In this document: piece by piece, positions 1 through 8,469 of the stretch | How positions within the stretch are numbered: position 1 is the stretch's first letter | How the letters are laid out: every line of letters starts with the position of its first letter | Translations under genes and position numbers: made by a program | Notes under the pieces: generated by a model | Seen by the model: the letters and a program-made list of their open reading frames with translations, nothing else | Databases searched by the model: none | Told to the model about the DNA's origin: nothing | Source of the DNA: Fibrisoma montanum | Lineage (GTDB): Bacteria > Bacteroidota > Bacteroidia > Cytophagales > Spirosomataceae | NCBI RefSeq assembly: GCF_003583365.1 | Contig: NZ_QXED01000018.1 | Location: forward strand, 24,883-88,882 | DNA: 64,000 nucleotides | Direction of reading: 5' to 3'

Positions 1-577
1 ATCGTTTTTCAGTCGTTCCCAATTCGGCTTCCTGTTGCAAGGCGATCAGGTATTCCTGCTGTTGGGTAAGCAGGGATTCACTGTATATCTCGTAGAGTAC
101 CTGCCCTTTGCGGATCGGCTGGCCCGTCTCTTTCACGTAGAGTCGTTCAATGCGCCCGGCTACGCGGCTGCTGATAACATCGGTCTGCTGCTGATCGGCG
201 GCTAACCGGGCGTTCAGGACCGTGTTGTTGCCTATACTGCCAGACGACACGGGTTGTACTATTACATTGGCTAGTTGCATCTGGCTGGCACTAAGCACAA
301 TCTCAGCCGCCTTCTCTCCAGTCTTCACCACTGGCACCAGGTCCATGCTACAAATAGGGCAAGTTCCCGGCGACGACTGCACAATTTGCGGGTGCATCGG
401 GCAGGTATAGGTCGTGCCACCTTCTTCATTAGGACTGTGATTATGACCGCTGTGATCGTCGCTGCTGGCAATCTGCGTCGAGTCGGTTCCTTTGGTTGAG
501 GTCGATCCGCCCGATTTGCACCCGGCATTGAGCAGCATCAAGAGTGCCGCCGATCCGTATATCCATCGTCGTATCAT
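1..577 (-). CDS. CusB-type RND efflux periplasmic adaptor (second copy), partial
   Basis: Periplasmic adaptor of a Cus-type copper/silver RND efflux pump. The 3' end lies beyond the left edge, so only about 192 residues are visible. The ATG follows the stop of the upstream adaptor gene by one base, which implies translational coupling. A lipoprotein signal ends at Cys20 (LLNAGC), followed by a His-rich stretch. A heavy-metal-binding domain starts near residue 57 (YTCPMHPQIV, then CPICSMDL). The adaptor proper then begins, with the usual lipoyl half-motif around GQPIRKGQVLYEIYS. It is a paralogue of the gene just upstream, sharing the metal-binding domain but otherwise divergent. Both probably bridge inner pump and outer channel, or hand Cu(I) to them; which adaptor does what cannot be told from the sequence. 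Confidence 0.88.
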   Translation of the reverse strand, partial: MIRRWIYGSAALLMLLNAGCKSGGSTSTKGTDSTQIASSDDHSGHNHSPNEEGGTTYTCPMHPQIVQSSPGTCPICSMDLVPVVKTGEKAAEIVLSASQMQLANVIVQPVSSGSIGNNTVLNARLAADQQQTDVISSRVAGRIERLYVKETGQPIRKGQVLYEIYSESLLTQQQEYLIALQQEAELGTTEKR

Positions 578-578
578 A

Positions 579-2033
579 TCATGGGGTAGCCGAGCGCGGC
601 CCGGCCTGCGTTACGTTGACAAAGCTTTCACTATCAATTAAAAACTGAGCATTTTGGGCCACCGTTTGTTCTTCGGTTAGACCGCTCCGTATGGCAACGG
701 AGTCGCCCGACCGAACACCCGCCTGAACCCGCACGGGGCGGTAGGTGTTCTTTGTCTCACCCTGAACAAACACGACCTGTTCGTTGCCTAAATCCAGCAC
801 GGCAGTTGCTGGTACCCAAAGCCCCTCTGTTGCTTTCCGGCGAATCTGAGCGCGGGCCAGTTGGCCAACGCGCACCGAATTACGGCCTGATAGATAGGCG
901 CGTATGGTCACAAATGGATTGCCATTCTCTACGAAAGGCACTACGAAACTTACCCGCGCCGGACGCGAAGGCCCACCCGTCTGATCAAACGAGATGGTCA
1001 GGGCATCACCGGGTTTGATGCCGACAGCATCACGGGCGTACAGTCGAAATTCGGCCCACAACCGGCTTGAATTTGCTACCCGGAACAGGGTTTGACCGGT
1101 TTGTACGTACTGCCCTTCACGCAACAGCAGCGAACCGCCGATGGTCCCGCCCCCGGTTGAGGGAGACGGTTGAGCAAATGTGATTTCGTCAGTGCCGGTC
1201 GAAGTCATTCCGCCACCACCCATACCTGCCTCTCCGCCACTGCTCATACCACCCGCAGCGGGCGTTGGCGCGGCAGGCGTAGCCGCGTTTTCCTCCACTA
1301 CGTAACCATCGTAGGGGCTGAACATGGCCAGCGAGTAGCTGGGTTTGCGGGTGCGAACGAGGTCGGTAATCTGCCCGTCCGTTACGCCAAGCAATCGAAG
1401 CTTTTGTTTGGCTGCTGCAACAAGGGGACCGTTGTCCGCATCCGCATCAAGCAGGTAGAATAGTTCCCGTTGTGCCGTAACGATGTCGGCGCTATAGAGT
1501 TCCAGCAACTTCTGTCCCTTGCGAATGGGCTGATAATTGAAACGCACGTACAGCTTTTCCACCCTCCCCCCGAACCGAGCCGGAATCGTGTAGAGTTGCC
1601 GGGTGTCGTAGGTTACAATACCGTTGGCTTCTACCGTCACGGCTTCGCTACGTCGTTCAGGATGAACCGTCGCAATGTTGGCTACCACAACCGAGTTGGT
1701 TGGTTGCAGCAGGGCCTTTAGGTCAGCATCAACCACTACGCTATCCCCGCTCATACCCGCTTTCTTCACCAAGTCCATACCGCAAATGGGACAAGAACCG
1801 GGTTTATCCTGCACAATTTGCGGATGCATCGGGCAGGTATAGACTTCCTCTTCATTCGCGTGTCCATGCCCTTCATGACTTGCTACGTTGGGGCGGTCCG
1901 TCGCACGGTTAGCGGGGGTGGTTGACTCCTTGTTCTCATTGCCTGTTTTACAACCAGCAACAAATACCAGAATCAGTACCATTAGCCAAGCCACGGACTG
2001 CAACCACCGTTTATTTCTCCAGTTCTCGTTCAT
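579..2033 (-). CDS. cusB: CusB-type RND efflux periplasmic adaptor subunit
   Basis: Membrane-fusion protein of the copper/silver efflux complex, linking the CusA pump to the CusC channel across the periplasm. I chose the ATG giving MNENWRNK; an upstream TTG in frame would add three residues. The N-terminus is a lipoprotein signal (LVFVAGC). A His-rich linker and a heavy-metal-binding domain follow (YTCPMHPQIVQ, then CPICGMDL), then two lipoyl/barrel halves interrupted by a Gly/Met-rich insert (AGGMSSGGEAGMGGGGM). Such Met-rich inserts commonly bind Cu(I); that role is inferred. The length of about 484 residues is normal for the family. The start overlaps the end of the channel gene by about 23 bases, indicating a tightly packed operon. 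Confidence 0.93.
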   Translation of the reverse strand: MNENWRNKRWLQSVAWLMVLILVFVAGCKTGNENKESTTPANRATDRPNVASHEGHGHANEEEVYTCPMHPQIVQDKPGSCPICGMDLVKKAGMSGDSVVVDADLKALLQPTNSVVVANIATVHPERRSEAVTVEANGIVTYDTRQLYTIPARFGGRVEKLYVRFNYQPIRKGQKLLELYSADIVTAQRELFYLLDADADNGPLVAAAKQKLRLLGVTDGQITDLVRTRKPSYSLAMFSPYDGYVVEENAATPAAPTPAAGGMSSGGEAGMGGGGMTSTGTDEITFAQPSPSTGGGTIGGSLLLREGQYVQTGQTLFRVANSSRLWAEFRLYARDAVGIKPGDALTISFDQTGGPSRPARVSFVVPFVENGNPFVTIRAYLSGRNSVRVGQLARAQIRRKATEGLWVPATAVLDLGNEQVVFVQGETKNTYRPVRVQAGVRSGDSVAIRSGLTEEQTVAQNAQFLIDSESFVNVTQAGPRSATP

Positions 2034-3297
2034 AGCTGACAATCATGCGGTAATAGTCTCCAAGCCGCGTCAGGTAGTCCATCTGCGTCATGTTTAATGT
2101 CTCCCAGGCATCAATCACCACCGGCAATTCGCCCTTGTTTTGCTCGTAGGCGATTACCTGCGTATCGTAATTCTTGCGAAGTGTTGGGATCACCCGCTGT
2201 TCGTAGTTGTCCAACTGCGTCCGCATAGTCCGAATATCGGTCAGCATCTGTGCCACCATGCCCTGCGTTTCGTTGAGCATCCCTTCCCGCTCGTAGCGCA
2301 TGGCTTCGATGTCCTGCTGCATTCCTTTAATTTCAGCCTTGTACATCCGGGAGGCCCAGGGGACAATCGGTATCGAAATCATGCCCATCAGCGTAAACTG
2401 TGTGGGCATCATGCTCTTTACCCCGGCGAATGGCTGCATATGGTCGAAGCGGATGCGGAAGTCGGGCCGGGCCTGCACCTTTTGCGCTTCAATACCTGCC
2501 TGCATACTCAAGATTTGCCGGTCCATCCGCCGAATGTCTGAACGTACCTGACCAATTTCTTCCGTTGTTGGTAAGGCGGGTTGCGGTTCGACAGGCCGGA
2601 GGGTGGTGTCAATGCGGAACGGCTCGGTTCGGGGCCGGTTCATCAGCGTATTCAGGCCGATGCGTTTGCGCTCGATGTCGGCTTCAGTCATCGTGACCAT
2701 GTTGTCCAACTCGTAGAGCCGACCTTCCGCTTTATAGACGTTGCCCAGACTACCCTGCTGGTAGGGGTAGCGGATGTCGGCTAATTTCTTCATCAGTTGC
2801 AGAATGCGCCGGTTTTCGGCCAGCACCACCCGCCGTTTTTCCAGTACCAGCCAGTCGAAATAGAGTTGTTTGGCATCAGAGCGGAGTCGGTTGAGTGTCA
2901 CCCCCCGCCCGGCTTCCTCAACAGCCGCTTTCGACTGCTGAAAGACCCGCGTAGCCCGTTGTTTTACCGGATTGGGAATGTCCTGTTCGACCGAAACCAT
3001 ACCGAAACCTTTATCGCGCTCGTCCATAATCATTTGTGCTGGATAGGGAGCCATGAATGTACCCACACCAACCATTGGGGCCATCCAGCTACGCGCACCC
3101 TCAGCGTAGGCACGGGCGGCAGCGGCCCGGCTTCCAAAGGGTTTAAGCAGTGGGTTATTCAGGTCGATACGGACCAACACACTATCTAAGGGCAGTACGG
3201 GGGCGGTCCCGCTCCGGCGTTCCGGTCGCACGGGTATCTGCCCGTAGCTGCGTATCGTCAGCAGGAAAAGAATAAGTATGAGATTAATGCGAAGCAT
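2011..3297 (-). CDS. cusC: TolC/CusC family outer-membrane efflux channel
   Basis: Outer-membrane factor of the Cus pump, forming the trimeric channel through which metal leaves the cell. It is 428 residues with a Sec signal peptide (LILILFLLTIRSYGQ) and the long alpha-helical coiled-coil segments typical of TolC proteins. These are visible as heptad-rich stretches around residues 120-200 and 330-420 (for example AEIKGMQQDIEAMRYEREGM). Its start overlaps the 3' end of the pump gene by 14 bases and its end overlaps the adaptor gene, so the order along the operon is pump, channel, adaptor, adaptor. Identification rests on overall pattern and neighbours. Confidence 0.9.
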   Translation of the reverse strand: MLRINLILILFLLTIRSYGQIPVRPERRSGTAPVLPLDSVLVRIDLNNPLLKPFGSRAAAARAYAEGARSWMAPMVGVGTFMAPYPAQMIMDERDKGFGMVSVEQDIPNPVKQRATRVFQQSKAAVEEAGRGVTLNRLRSDAKQLYFDWLVLEKRRVVLAENRRILQLMKKLADIRYPYQQGSLGNVYKAEGRLYELDNMVTMTEADIERKRIGLNTLMNRPRTEPFRIDTTLRPVEPQPALPTTEEIGQVRSDIRRMDRQILSMQAGIEAQKVQARPDFRIRFDHMQPFAGVKSMMPTQFTLMGMISIPIVPWASRMYKAEIKGMQQDIEAMRYEREGMLNETQGMVAQMLTDIRTMRTQLDNYEQRVIPTLRKNYDTQVIAYEQNKGELPVVIDAWETLNMTQMDYLTRLGDYYRMIVSYERELEK

Positions 3298-5227
3298 CTA
3301 ATACGTCGAGTTTACCAAACTTGCGTAATTCGTACTCCTTGGTCATCAGGAAGATGAGCGGAGTCACTAACAGAATATGCGTGGAGGAGGTCAACACCCC
3401 CCCGATCATTGGCAGCACGATAGGCAACATGACGTCGCTCCCCACGCCAGCCGCCCACAATACCGGCACTAAGCCGAACAGGGCCACCGATACGGTCATG
3501 ATTTTGGGCCGAAGCCGTTTAGCCGCCCCGTTGATGACGTATTCGCGTAGTTCGTCACGGCTGATAGACTCGCGGGAGTTGCCCCGCTTGGCGACCAGTT
3601 GCTTCATGGCATCGTTGAGGTAGATTACCATCACCACACCTGTTTCAACTGCAATACCGAATAAGGCGATAAAACCCACTGCCACGGCTACTGATAGGTT
3701 TACTCCATAGAAATAGACCATGTACGCCCCGCCGATCAGCGCAAAGGGAATCGTAATCAAACTCAGAAACGCTTCCCGTGCCGAGCCGAAGGCCAGATAC
3801 AGGGAGAGGAAAATGACCACCAGCACGATGGGTGCGATCAGCAGCAGCGTTCGTTGCCCCCGGATGAGGTTTTCGTACTGTCCGCTCCATTCCAGAAAGT
3901 AGCCGTTGGGTAGGGTCAATTCCCGGTTCACTTTGGCGATAGCTTCCTGCACCGTTCCTCCCAAATCGCGGTCACGCACGTTGAACATCACCGCCCCACG
4001 CAAAAGGGCATTGTCCGACGTAATCATCGGTGGACCATCTTCAAAGCGTACCGTCGCCACCGCCGAGAGCGGAACCGTACCGAAAGCGGCCGTAGCGATG
4101 GGAATGCGCCGGATGCGTTCGATGCTGTTGCGGTAGTCTTGCGCCAGCCGCACGTTGATCGAGAACCGCCGTCGCCCCTCGATGGTCTGCCCGATGGGTG
4201 AACCACCAATGGCTGATTCGACTACGCCGTTCACATCGTCCACACTTAGCCCGTAGCGACCCAGCGCGTCGCGGTTCACGTCGATGGTTAAATACTTACC
4301 ACCCGTAACAGGTTCAACGTAGAGGTCTTTCACGCCCGGCACCCCGTTCAAAGCCGCTTTTACCTGTTCCGATACGGCGTAAATGCTGTCGAGTGACTGT
4401 CCGTGTACCTTAATGCCCACGTCGGTACGGATGCCTGTGGAGAGCATATTGATTCGGTTGATGATGGGCTGCGTCCAGCCGTTGACCACGCCCGGAATCT
4501 GAAGTTTGGCATCCAGTTCGTTAATCAGGTCTTTCTTAGTGAGGCCGTCCCGCCACTCGGACTTGGGTTTGAGCATAATGATGGTCTCAATCATGCTGAT
4601 CGGCGAGTTATCCGTAGCCGTCGAAGCCCGTCCCGCTTTCCCCAACACTTTATCGACTTCCGGTACCGACTTAATCAACTTGTCCTGTACCTGCAAAATC
4701 CGTTTAGCTTCTGCGTTCGATACGTCGGGCAACGTCACGGGCATGAACAGAATACTTTGTTCATCCAACGGCGGCATAAACTCCGAACCGAGACTCATCA
4801 GCATCGGTACGCTCACGGCAAGAGCCAGCAGGTTGATACCAATGGTTGTTTTGCGCCAGCGCATTACCCACCGGATGATGGGTTCATAGACCCGCTCTAA
4901 GAAGCGATTAATCGGATTAGCGTGGTCATCCTTGAAGCGGCCCTTCATGAATAGGGACAGCATCACCGGGGCCAGCGTAACCACTAATAGCGCATCAACC
5001 AGCAGGATAAAGGTTTTGGTCCAGGCCAGTGGGTGAAACAACTTTCCTTCCTGCCCGGTTAGCAGAAACACTGGTAGAAATGACGTAATAATGATGATGG
5101 TCGAGTAGAACACTCCCCGCGACACCTGAATACTTGACCGCTCGATGATCGCCAGCCGCTCGTCTTCGGGTATCTCTGCGTAGTTTTTTGGCCCGTAGCC
5201 CAGCCATCTTTTTATCTTCTTCCACAT
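3284..5227 (-). CDS. cusA: CusA-type RND pump, C-terminal half (split gene)
   Basis: C-terminal part of a heavy-metal RND transporter, which uses proton influx to export Cu(I)/Ag(I). It covers transmembrane helix 5 onward (IIIITSFLPVFLLTGQEGKLF), the second periplasmic loop and the last six helices, ending in the usual RND tail. The reading frame is open upstream to 5335, but the ATG at 5227 (MWKKIKRWLGYG) lies only four bases after the stop of the N-terminal half, so I take it as the start. Family members are normally a single chain of about 1,040 residues. Here the break falls in the cytoplasmic loop between helices 4 and 5. Both halves look undamaged, so the two chains may assemble, but a recent frameshift cannot be excluded. 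Confidence 0.85.
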   Translation of the reverse strand: MWKKIKRWLGYGPKNYAEIPEDERLAIIERSSIQVSRGVFYSTIIIITSFLPVFLLTGQEGKLFHPLAWTKTFILLVDALLVVTLAPVMLSLFMKGRFKDDHANPINRFLERVYEPIIRWVMRWRKTTIGINLLALAVSVPMLMSLGSEFMPPLDEQSILFMPVTLPDVSNAEAKRILQVQDKLIKSVPEVDKVLGKAGRASTATDNSPISMIETIIMLKPKSEWRDGLTKKDLINELDAKLQIPGVVNGWTQPIINRINMLSTGIRTDVGIKVHGQSLDSIYAVSEQVKAALNGVPGVKDLYVEPVTGGKYLTIDVNRDALGRYGLSVDDVNGVVESAIGGSPIGQTIEGRRRFSINVRLAQDYRNSIERIRRIPIATAAFGTVPLSAVATVRFEDGPPMITSDNALLRGAVMFNVRDRDLGGTVQEAIAKVNRELTLPNGYFLEWSGQYENLIRGQRTLLLIAPIVLVVIFLSLYLAFGSAREAFLSLITIPFALIGGAYMVYFYGVNLSVAVAVGFIALFGIAVETGVVMVIYLNDAMKQLVAKRGNSRESISRDELREYVINGAAKRLRPKIMTVSVALFGLVPVLWAAGVGSDVMLPIVLPMIGGVLTSSTHILLVTPLIFLMTKEYELRKFGKLDVLDASH

Positions 5228-5231
5228 GATG

Positions 5232-6665
5232 TTAGCGCGTTTGCCGGGTTGGTTTAGCCGAGCGCGGTCCGGGGTCCGATTGCCCGTTGACATAACCCCC
5301 TTGTCCGTTGTTGTTCGTGGCCGATGCCGTGCCATTGACCTGCCCTGGTGGTGAATCAGGCTTTATCCCGTCGCCGGTCCGCTGGTGCGGTTCAGCGGTC
5401 AGTTCTGCCTGCCGAATCGCTAAGTTCTTATAAGCGTTTTCGGCCATGATGATGCCGTTATCGACGATTACCCCGATAGCCAGCGCGATGCCCGTTAGGG
5501 ACATAATGTTTGAGGAAATATCAAAGGCGTTGAGCAGAATAAAGCTCGTGGCGATGGTGATCGGTATCTGAATGATGATGCTGATGGCCGACCGCCAGTG
5601 AAGGAGGAACAGAATTACCACAAGCGACACCACAATCATTTCTTCGATCAACGTGTGCTGAATCGACGCGACCGATTCCTGAATCAGCCCACTACGGTCA
5701 TAGACGATATTGAACGTTACGCCTTTGGGAAGACCCTTGGCGACTTCTTCCATTTTCTTCTTGACGTTGCCAATCACCTCGTCGGCGTTCTCGCCGTAGC
5801 GCATCACCACGATGCCGCCCACAGCCTCACCCTGCCCGTTCAAGTCGAAGATGCCCAGCCGGGTTTCACCCGTCATCTGCACCGTCGCTACGTCGGCTAC
5901 GCGCACGGGAACGCTGCTGATCGTCTTCAGCGGAATGTTCTGAATCTGCTCGACCGATTGCAGATAGCCCGTCGTTTTAATGATGTAGCCGATACCGCTG
6001 AGTTCAAACTTGCGGCCCCCGGCTTCGTTGTTGTTGGCGCGGATAGCCCCGATGACCTGCGGTACGGACAAACCATAGTAGGTCAGTTTGTTGGGGTCAA
6101 GCGTAACCTGGTATTGCTTTTGAAAGCCACCAAACGACGCGATTTCGGCTACGCCCGGCACGTTCTGCAACCCAAACTTGACGTACCAATCCTGTACGGC
6201 CCTCTGTTCGCCGAGGTCCATACCGGGCGCGTCCAACGTGTACCACAGAATATGTCCCACACCTGTTCCGTCGGGACCAAGCGTCGGCGAAACGCCCCCC
6301 GGTAGCAGCCGGGCCGCGTAGTTGAGCCGTTCCAGCACCCGCTCCCTGGCCCAATACACCTCCGTGTCGTCGTTGAAAATGACATAGACGAAACTCATGC
6401 CGAACATAGACGTACCGCGCACGTACTTCACCTGCGGTAACCCCTGGAGGTTCGTCACTAATGGGTAGGTAATCTGGTCTTCGATGAGCTGCGGAGAGCG
6501 CCCCATCCATTCGGTAAAAACGATGACCTGATTCTCCGACAGATCGGGAATCGCGTCGATCTTACTCGTCTTCACCGAATATACCCCCCAGCCGAATAGT
6601 CCCGCTGCAATTAGCAGGACGACGAATCGGTTACGGAGCGAAAATTTTATCAAGCCTTCAATCAT
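5232..6665 (-). CDS. cusA: CusA-type RND pump, N-terminal half (split gene)
   Basis: N-terminal part of the same heavy-metal RND pump: first helix (FVVLLIAAGLFGWGVYSVKT), the first periplasmic porter loop, and helices 2-4 with the conserved helix-4 signature (GVIVDNGIIMAENAYKNLA) that contains the proton-relay Asp. After this motif the protein carries a roughly 60-residue Asn/Gly/Pro-rich, probably disordered tail. It stops where a normal CusA would continue into helix 5; the next gene supplies the rest in another frame. Residues up to the tail look intact. The gene is first in the operon and would be co-transcribed with the C-terminal half, channel and adaptors. Confidence 0.88.
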   Translation of the reverse strand: MIEGLIKFSLRNRFVVLLIAAGLFGWGVYSVKTSKIDAIPDLSENQVIVFTEWMGRSPQLIEDQITYPLVTNLQGLPQVKYVRGTSMFGMSFVYVIFNDDTEVYWARERVLERLNYAARLLPGGVSPTLGPDGTGVGHILWYTLDAPGMDLGEQRAVQDWYVKFGLQNVPGVAEIASFGGFQKQYQVTLDPNKLTYYGLSVPQVIGAIRANNNEAGGRKFELSGIGYIIKTTGYLQSVEQIQNIPLKTISSVPVRVADVATVQMTGETRLGIFDLNGQGEAVGGIVVMRYGENADEVIGNVKKKMEEVAKGLPKGVTFNIVYDRSGLIQESVASIQHTLIEEMIVVSLVVILFLLHWRSAISIIIQIPITIATSFILLNAFDISSNIMSLTGIALAIGVIVDNGIIMAENAYKNLAIRQAELTAEPHQRTGDGIKPDSPPGQVNGTASATNNNGQGGYVNGQSDPGPRSAKPTRQTR

Positions 6666-6740
6666 ACCGATTGGCCGGTGTATCGGTCTGCGCGACCCGG
6701 CCTGTTTAAGTGTCTTATCTGAATAGACAGCTAATGAAAA

Positions 6741-6763
6741 AAGCCGCCTGTGAGTGGCGGCTT
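6741..6763 (-). terminator. Rho-independent terminator after the HMA gene
   Basis: Perfect 8-bp stem (AAGCCGCC / GGCGGCTT) with a 7-base loop, followed on the minus strand by a run of T. It lies downstream of the copper chaperone gene and upstream of the pump operon, so it separates the two transcription units. Confidence 0.75.
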
Positions 6764-6790
6764 TGCAAAAGCGAGGGCTTACCGTATCTG

Positions 6791-7003
6791 TTACGATAGC
6801 AACTCGGCTTTGTAGCCTGCCTGCTGAACGGCAGCTTTGACTGTATCGGCTGTAACCGCTTCCGTCTGCACCGTCAGTATTTTATCGGGGTTCTGCGTAT
6901 CAACCTGCCAGTTACCCGCTCCAACAGATTCGTTTAAAAAAGGCGTTACCGTGGCAATGCAGCCCCCACACTTGATATTGGTTTTTAGTTTAATCGTTTC
7001 CAT
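6791..7003 (-). CDS. HMA-domain copper chaperone
   Basis: Small 70-residue heavy-metal-associated domain protein, probably a cytoplasmic Cu(I) carrier. The metal-binding motif appears as KCGGCIAT near residue 12, and the beta-alpha-beta-beta-alpha-beta length is right for the family. It has no signal peptide. It stands alone between the regulator and the pump operon, with its own terminator, so it is probably a separately expressed partner that delivers copper to the pump or to the AraC regulator. The metal is inferred from context. Confidence 0.9.
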   Translation of the reverse strand: METIKLKTNIKCGGCIATVTPFLNESVGAGNWQVDTQNPDKILTVQTEAVTADTVKAAVQQAGYKAELLS

Positions 7004-7299
7004 GACCGTTTACAGGTTTGTCTAAATTACTCTGCAAAGGTCGCTACTAAACGGGGCGGGTCCGTTATACAATTCCCGCACCCGCTTGCAAGATTTTACC
7101 TAATAAAGCTACCAACCTCCCTTTCAATTAGCGTTTTGATGGCTCTACTCGCTTCGGCCTGACAAGGCGATTGATGAGCGTTCTGCTGCGCCGAGCTACT
7201 GAATGCCGCCAAGCTCAGACAGAAGGGAAGAAAAGCCTGCTAATGAAAGGTTCATACTCCAGTGAGTTAGTGATTGATAGTCAATTAAATGGATGAACC
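7004..7299. other. Intergenic region between AraC regulator and HMA chaperone
   Basis: About 300 bases with no convincing coding sequence. It must hold the promoter of the HMA gene on the minus strand, but I could not place a clear TAnnTTTG element or operator in it. Confidence 0.5.
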
Positions 7300-7866
7300 T
7301 TAAATCCAATCTAATGGATTACGGTCCGCCGTGTTTTGGTTCCGGTAGGTGGCTGGTGTAAGCCCCGTTATCTGCTTAAATTGGTTGGTCAGGTAGGCCA
7401 CGCTGCTATAGCCCAACTGCTTGGCAATATCGCTGATGGGCATTTCGTCGTAGCTCAACAGTTCTTTAGCCCGTTCCACCCGTTGCATAATCCAGAATTT
7501 CTCGATGGTTAAATTCTCCGTCGAGGAAAACAGATGACTTAGATGTGCGTAATCCAACCCGACGTTTTCCGACAAATAATCGGAGAGCGTTGTCCGAAGT
7601 TCGGCAATCCGGCCACTCTGAATTAAGTCGATAATGAGTGTTTTGACCTGATTGACTACGCGAGTAGTTTTATCGGTCAACAGGGCGAAACCATGCCCTT
7701 CCAGCATCGGACGGACGAGGGTGATGTCAACGGCGGGGCTGCTGATAACCACCCGTCCCAATTCTACCTGAGCCACTGAATAGCCGAGCCGTTCCAGTTC
7801 GGTTCGCACGACCCAGATGCAGCGGTCGCACACCATGTTCTTGATAAATAATTCCTGTTGGGCCAT
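7300..7866 (-). CDS. AraC-family regulator with N-terminal HMA-like sensor domain
   Basis: Probable copper-responsive transcription regulator of 188 residues. Residues 1-70 resemble a heavy-metal-associated fold, with FIKNMVCDRCIWVV placing a CxxC pair where HMA proteins bind Cu(I). Residues 90-180 form an AraC/XylS DNA-binding domain (IEKFWIMQRVERAKELL, then ISDIAKQLGYSSVAYLTNQF). The fusion suggests that metal binding directly controls the helix-turn-helix pair. It lies between the chaperone and the DUF3347 gene in a copper cluster, so its targets are likely these genes. Direct evidence for an operator is lacking. Confidence 0.85.
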   Translation of the reverse strand: MAQQELFIKNMVCDRCIWVVRTELERLGYSVAQVELGRVVISSPAVDITLVRPMLEGHGFALLTDKTTRVVNQVKTLIIDLIQSGRIAELRTTLSDYLSENVGLDYAHLSHLFSSTENLTIEKFWIMQRVERAKELLSYDEMPISDIAKQLGYSSVAYLTNQFKQITGLTPATYRNQNTADRNPLDWI

Positions 7867-7959
7867 CGTCTATAGGTGGCCCCGGAAATCGCCTATTCAT
7901 CGGTTCGACCAAAGAAATGAACCATCTCCGGGGCGTTTACTGCCGCTTCGGCGGTTCGA

Positions 7960-8436
7960 TTAAATTTCTTCTTTTACCGATCCACACTTCAGCATTTTGT
8001 CGCCGTAGTAAGGGTTGCGTACTTCGCGCTTGTCGCTGAGCCATGATGCACCTTTGCCCTCAGCGGCCATCGGGCAGAACTGCACGTAGGTTTTAGCGGG
8101 TTTAGTGGCTTTTGCCAGCGCGATCATGCCCATCGAGAGACCCTCAAAGGCTTCGCGCTGCGCGTCCACGTCGGTGCTCTTGCTAATGGCAGTTGCCTTC
8201 GTTTTTGCTGTATTCAGGGCGTTCTTGTCAGTGGCCGAAAGTTTGGCCGCATCCACTTTACCGAGGGCAGCTACCAAAGCCGTTGCTCCGGCTTTAGCTT
8301 TGGCTCCATCGGTGGCCACTAAAGCATCTTTCACGTTGTAGTAGGCCGTGAGTGCGGGGGTGGTTGTCTGTGCCGAAGCGACGAGCGAGAAAAGCGACAG
8401 GCCCAGGGTGGCTACAGTCAATCGAATCGTTTTCAT
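7960..8436 (-). CDS. DUF3347 domain secreted protein
   Basis: Secreted 158-residue protein with a clear Sec signal (SLFSLVASAQ). It matches the DUF3347 pattern: an alanine-rich helical region followed by FCPMAAEGKGASWLS and a terminal KMLKCG. The same domain is often attached to CusB proteins, and the Cys-Pro-Met and His/Met/Cys positions suggest soft-metal binding in the periplasm. It starts the series of envelope proteins that accompany the Cus pump. The exact function of the domain is not known. Confidence 0.85.
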   Translation of the reverse strand: MKTIRLTVATLGLSLFSLVASAQTTTPALTAYYNVKDALVATDGAKAKAGATALVAALGKVDAAKLSATDKNALNTAKTKATAISKSTDVDAQREAFEGLSMGMIALAKATKPAKTYVQFCPMAAEGKGASWLSDKREVRNPYYGDKMLKCGSVKEEI

Positions 8437-8469
8437 TGGTTGTACAGAATTGATTGGTTGAAAATTTGA

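Noticed and set aside
587..5272. A near-identical 18-base direct repeat (TAGCCGAGCGCGG core) near the end of cusB and in the tail of the N-terminal CusA half, which might mark a rearrangement.
   Set aside because: 17 of 18 matches between GC-rich coding segments is about what chance allows in a window of this size; no other homology extends from it.
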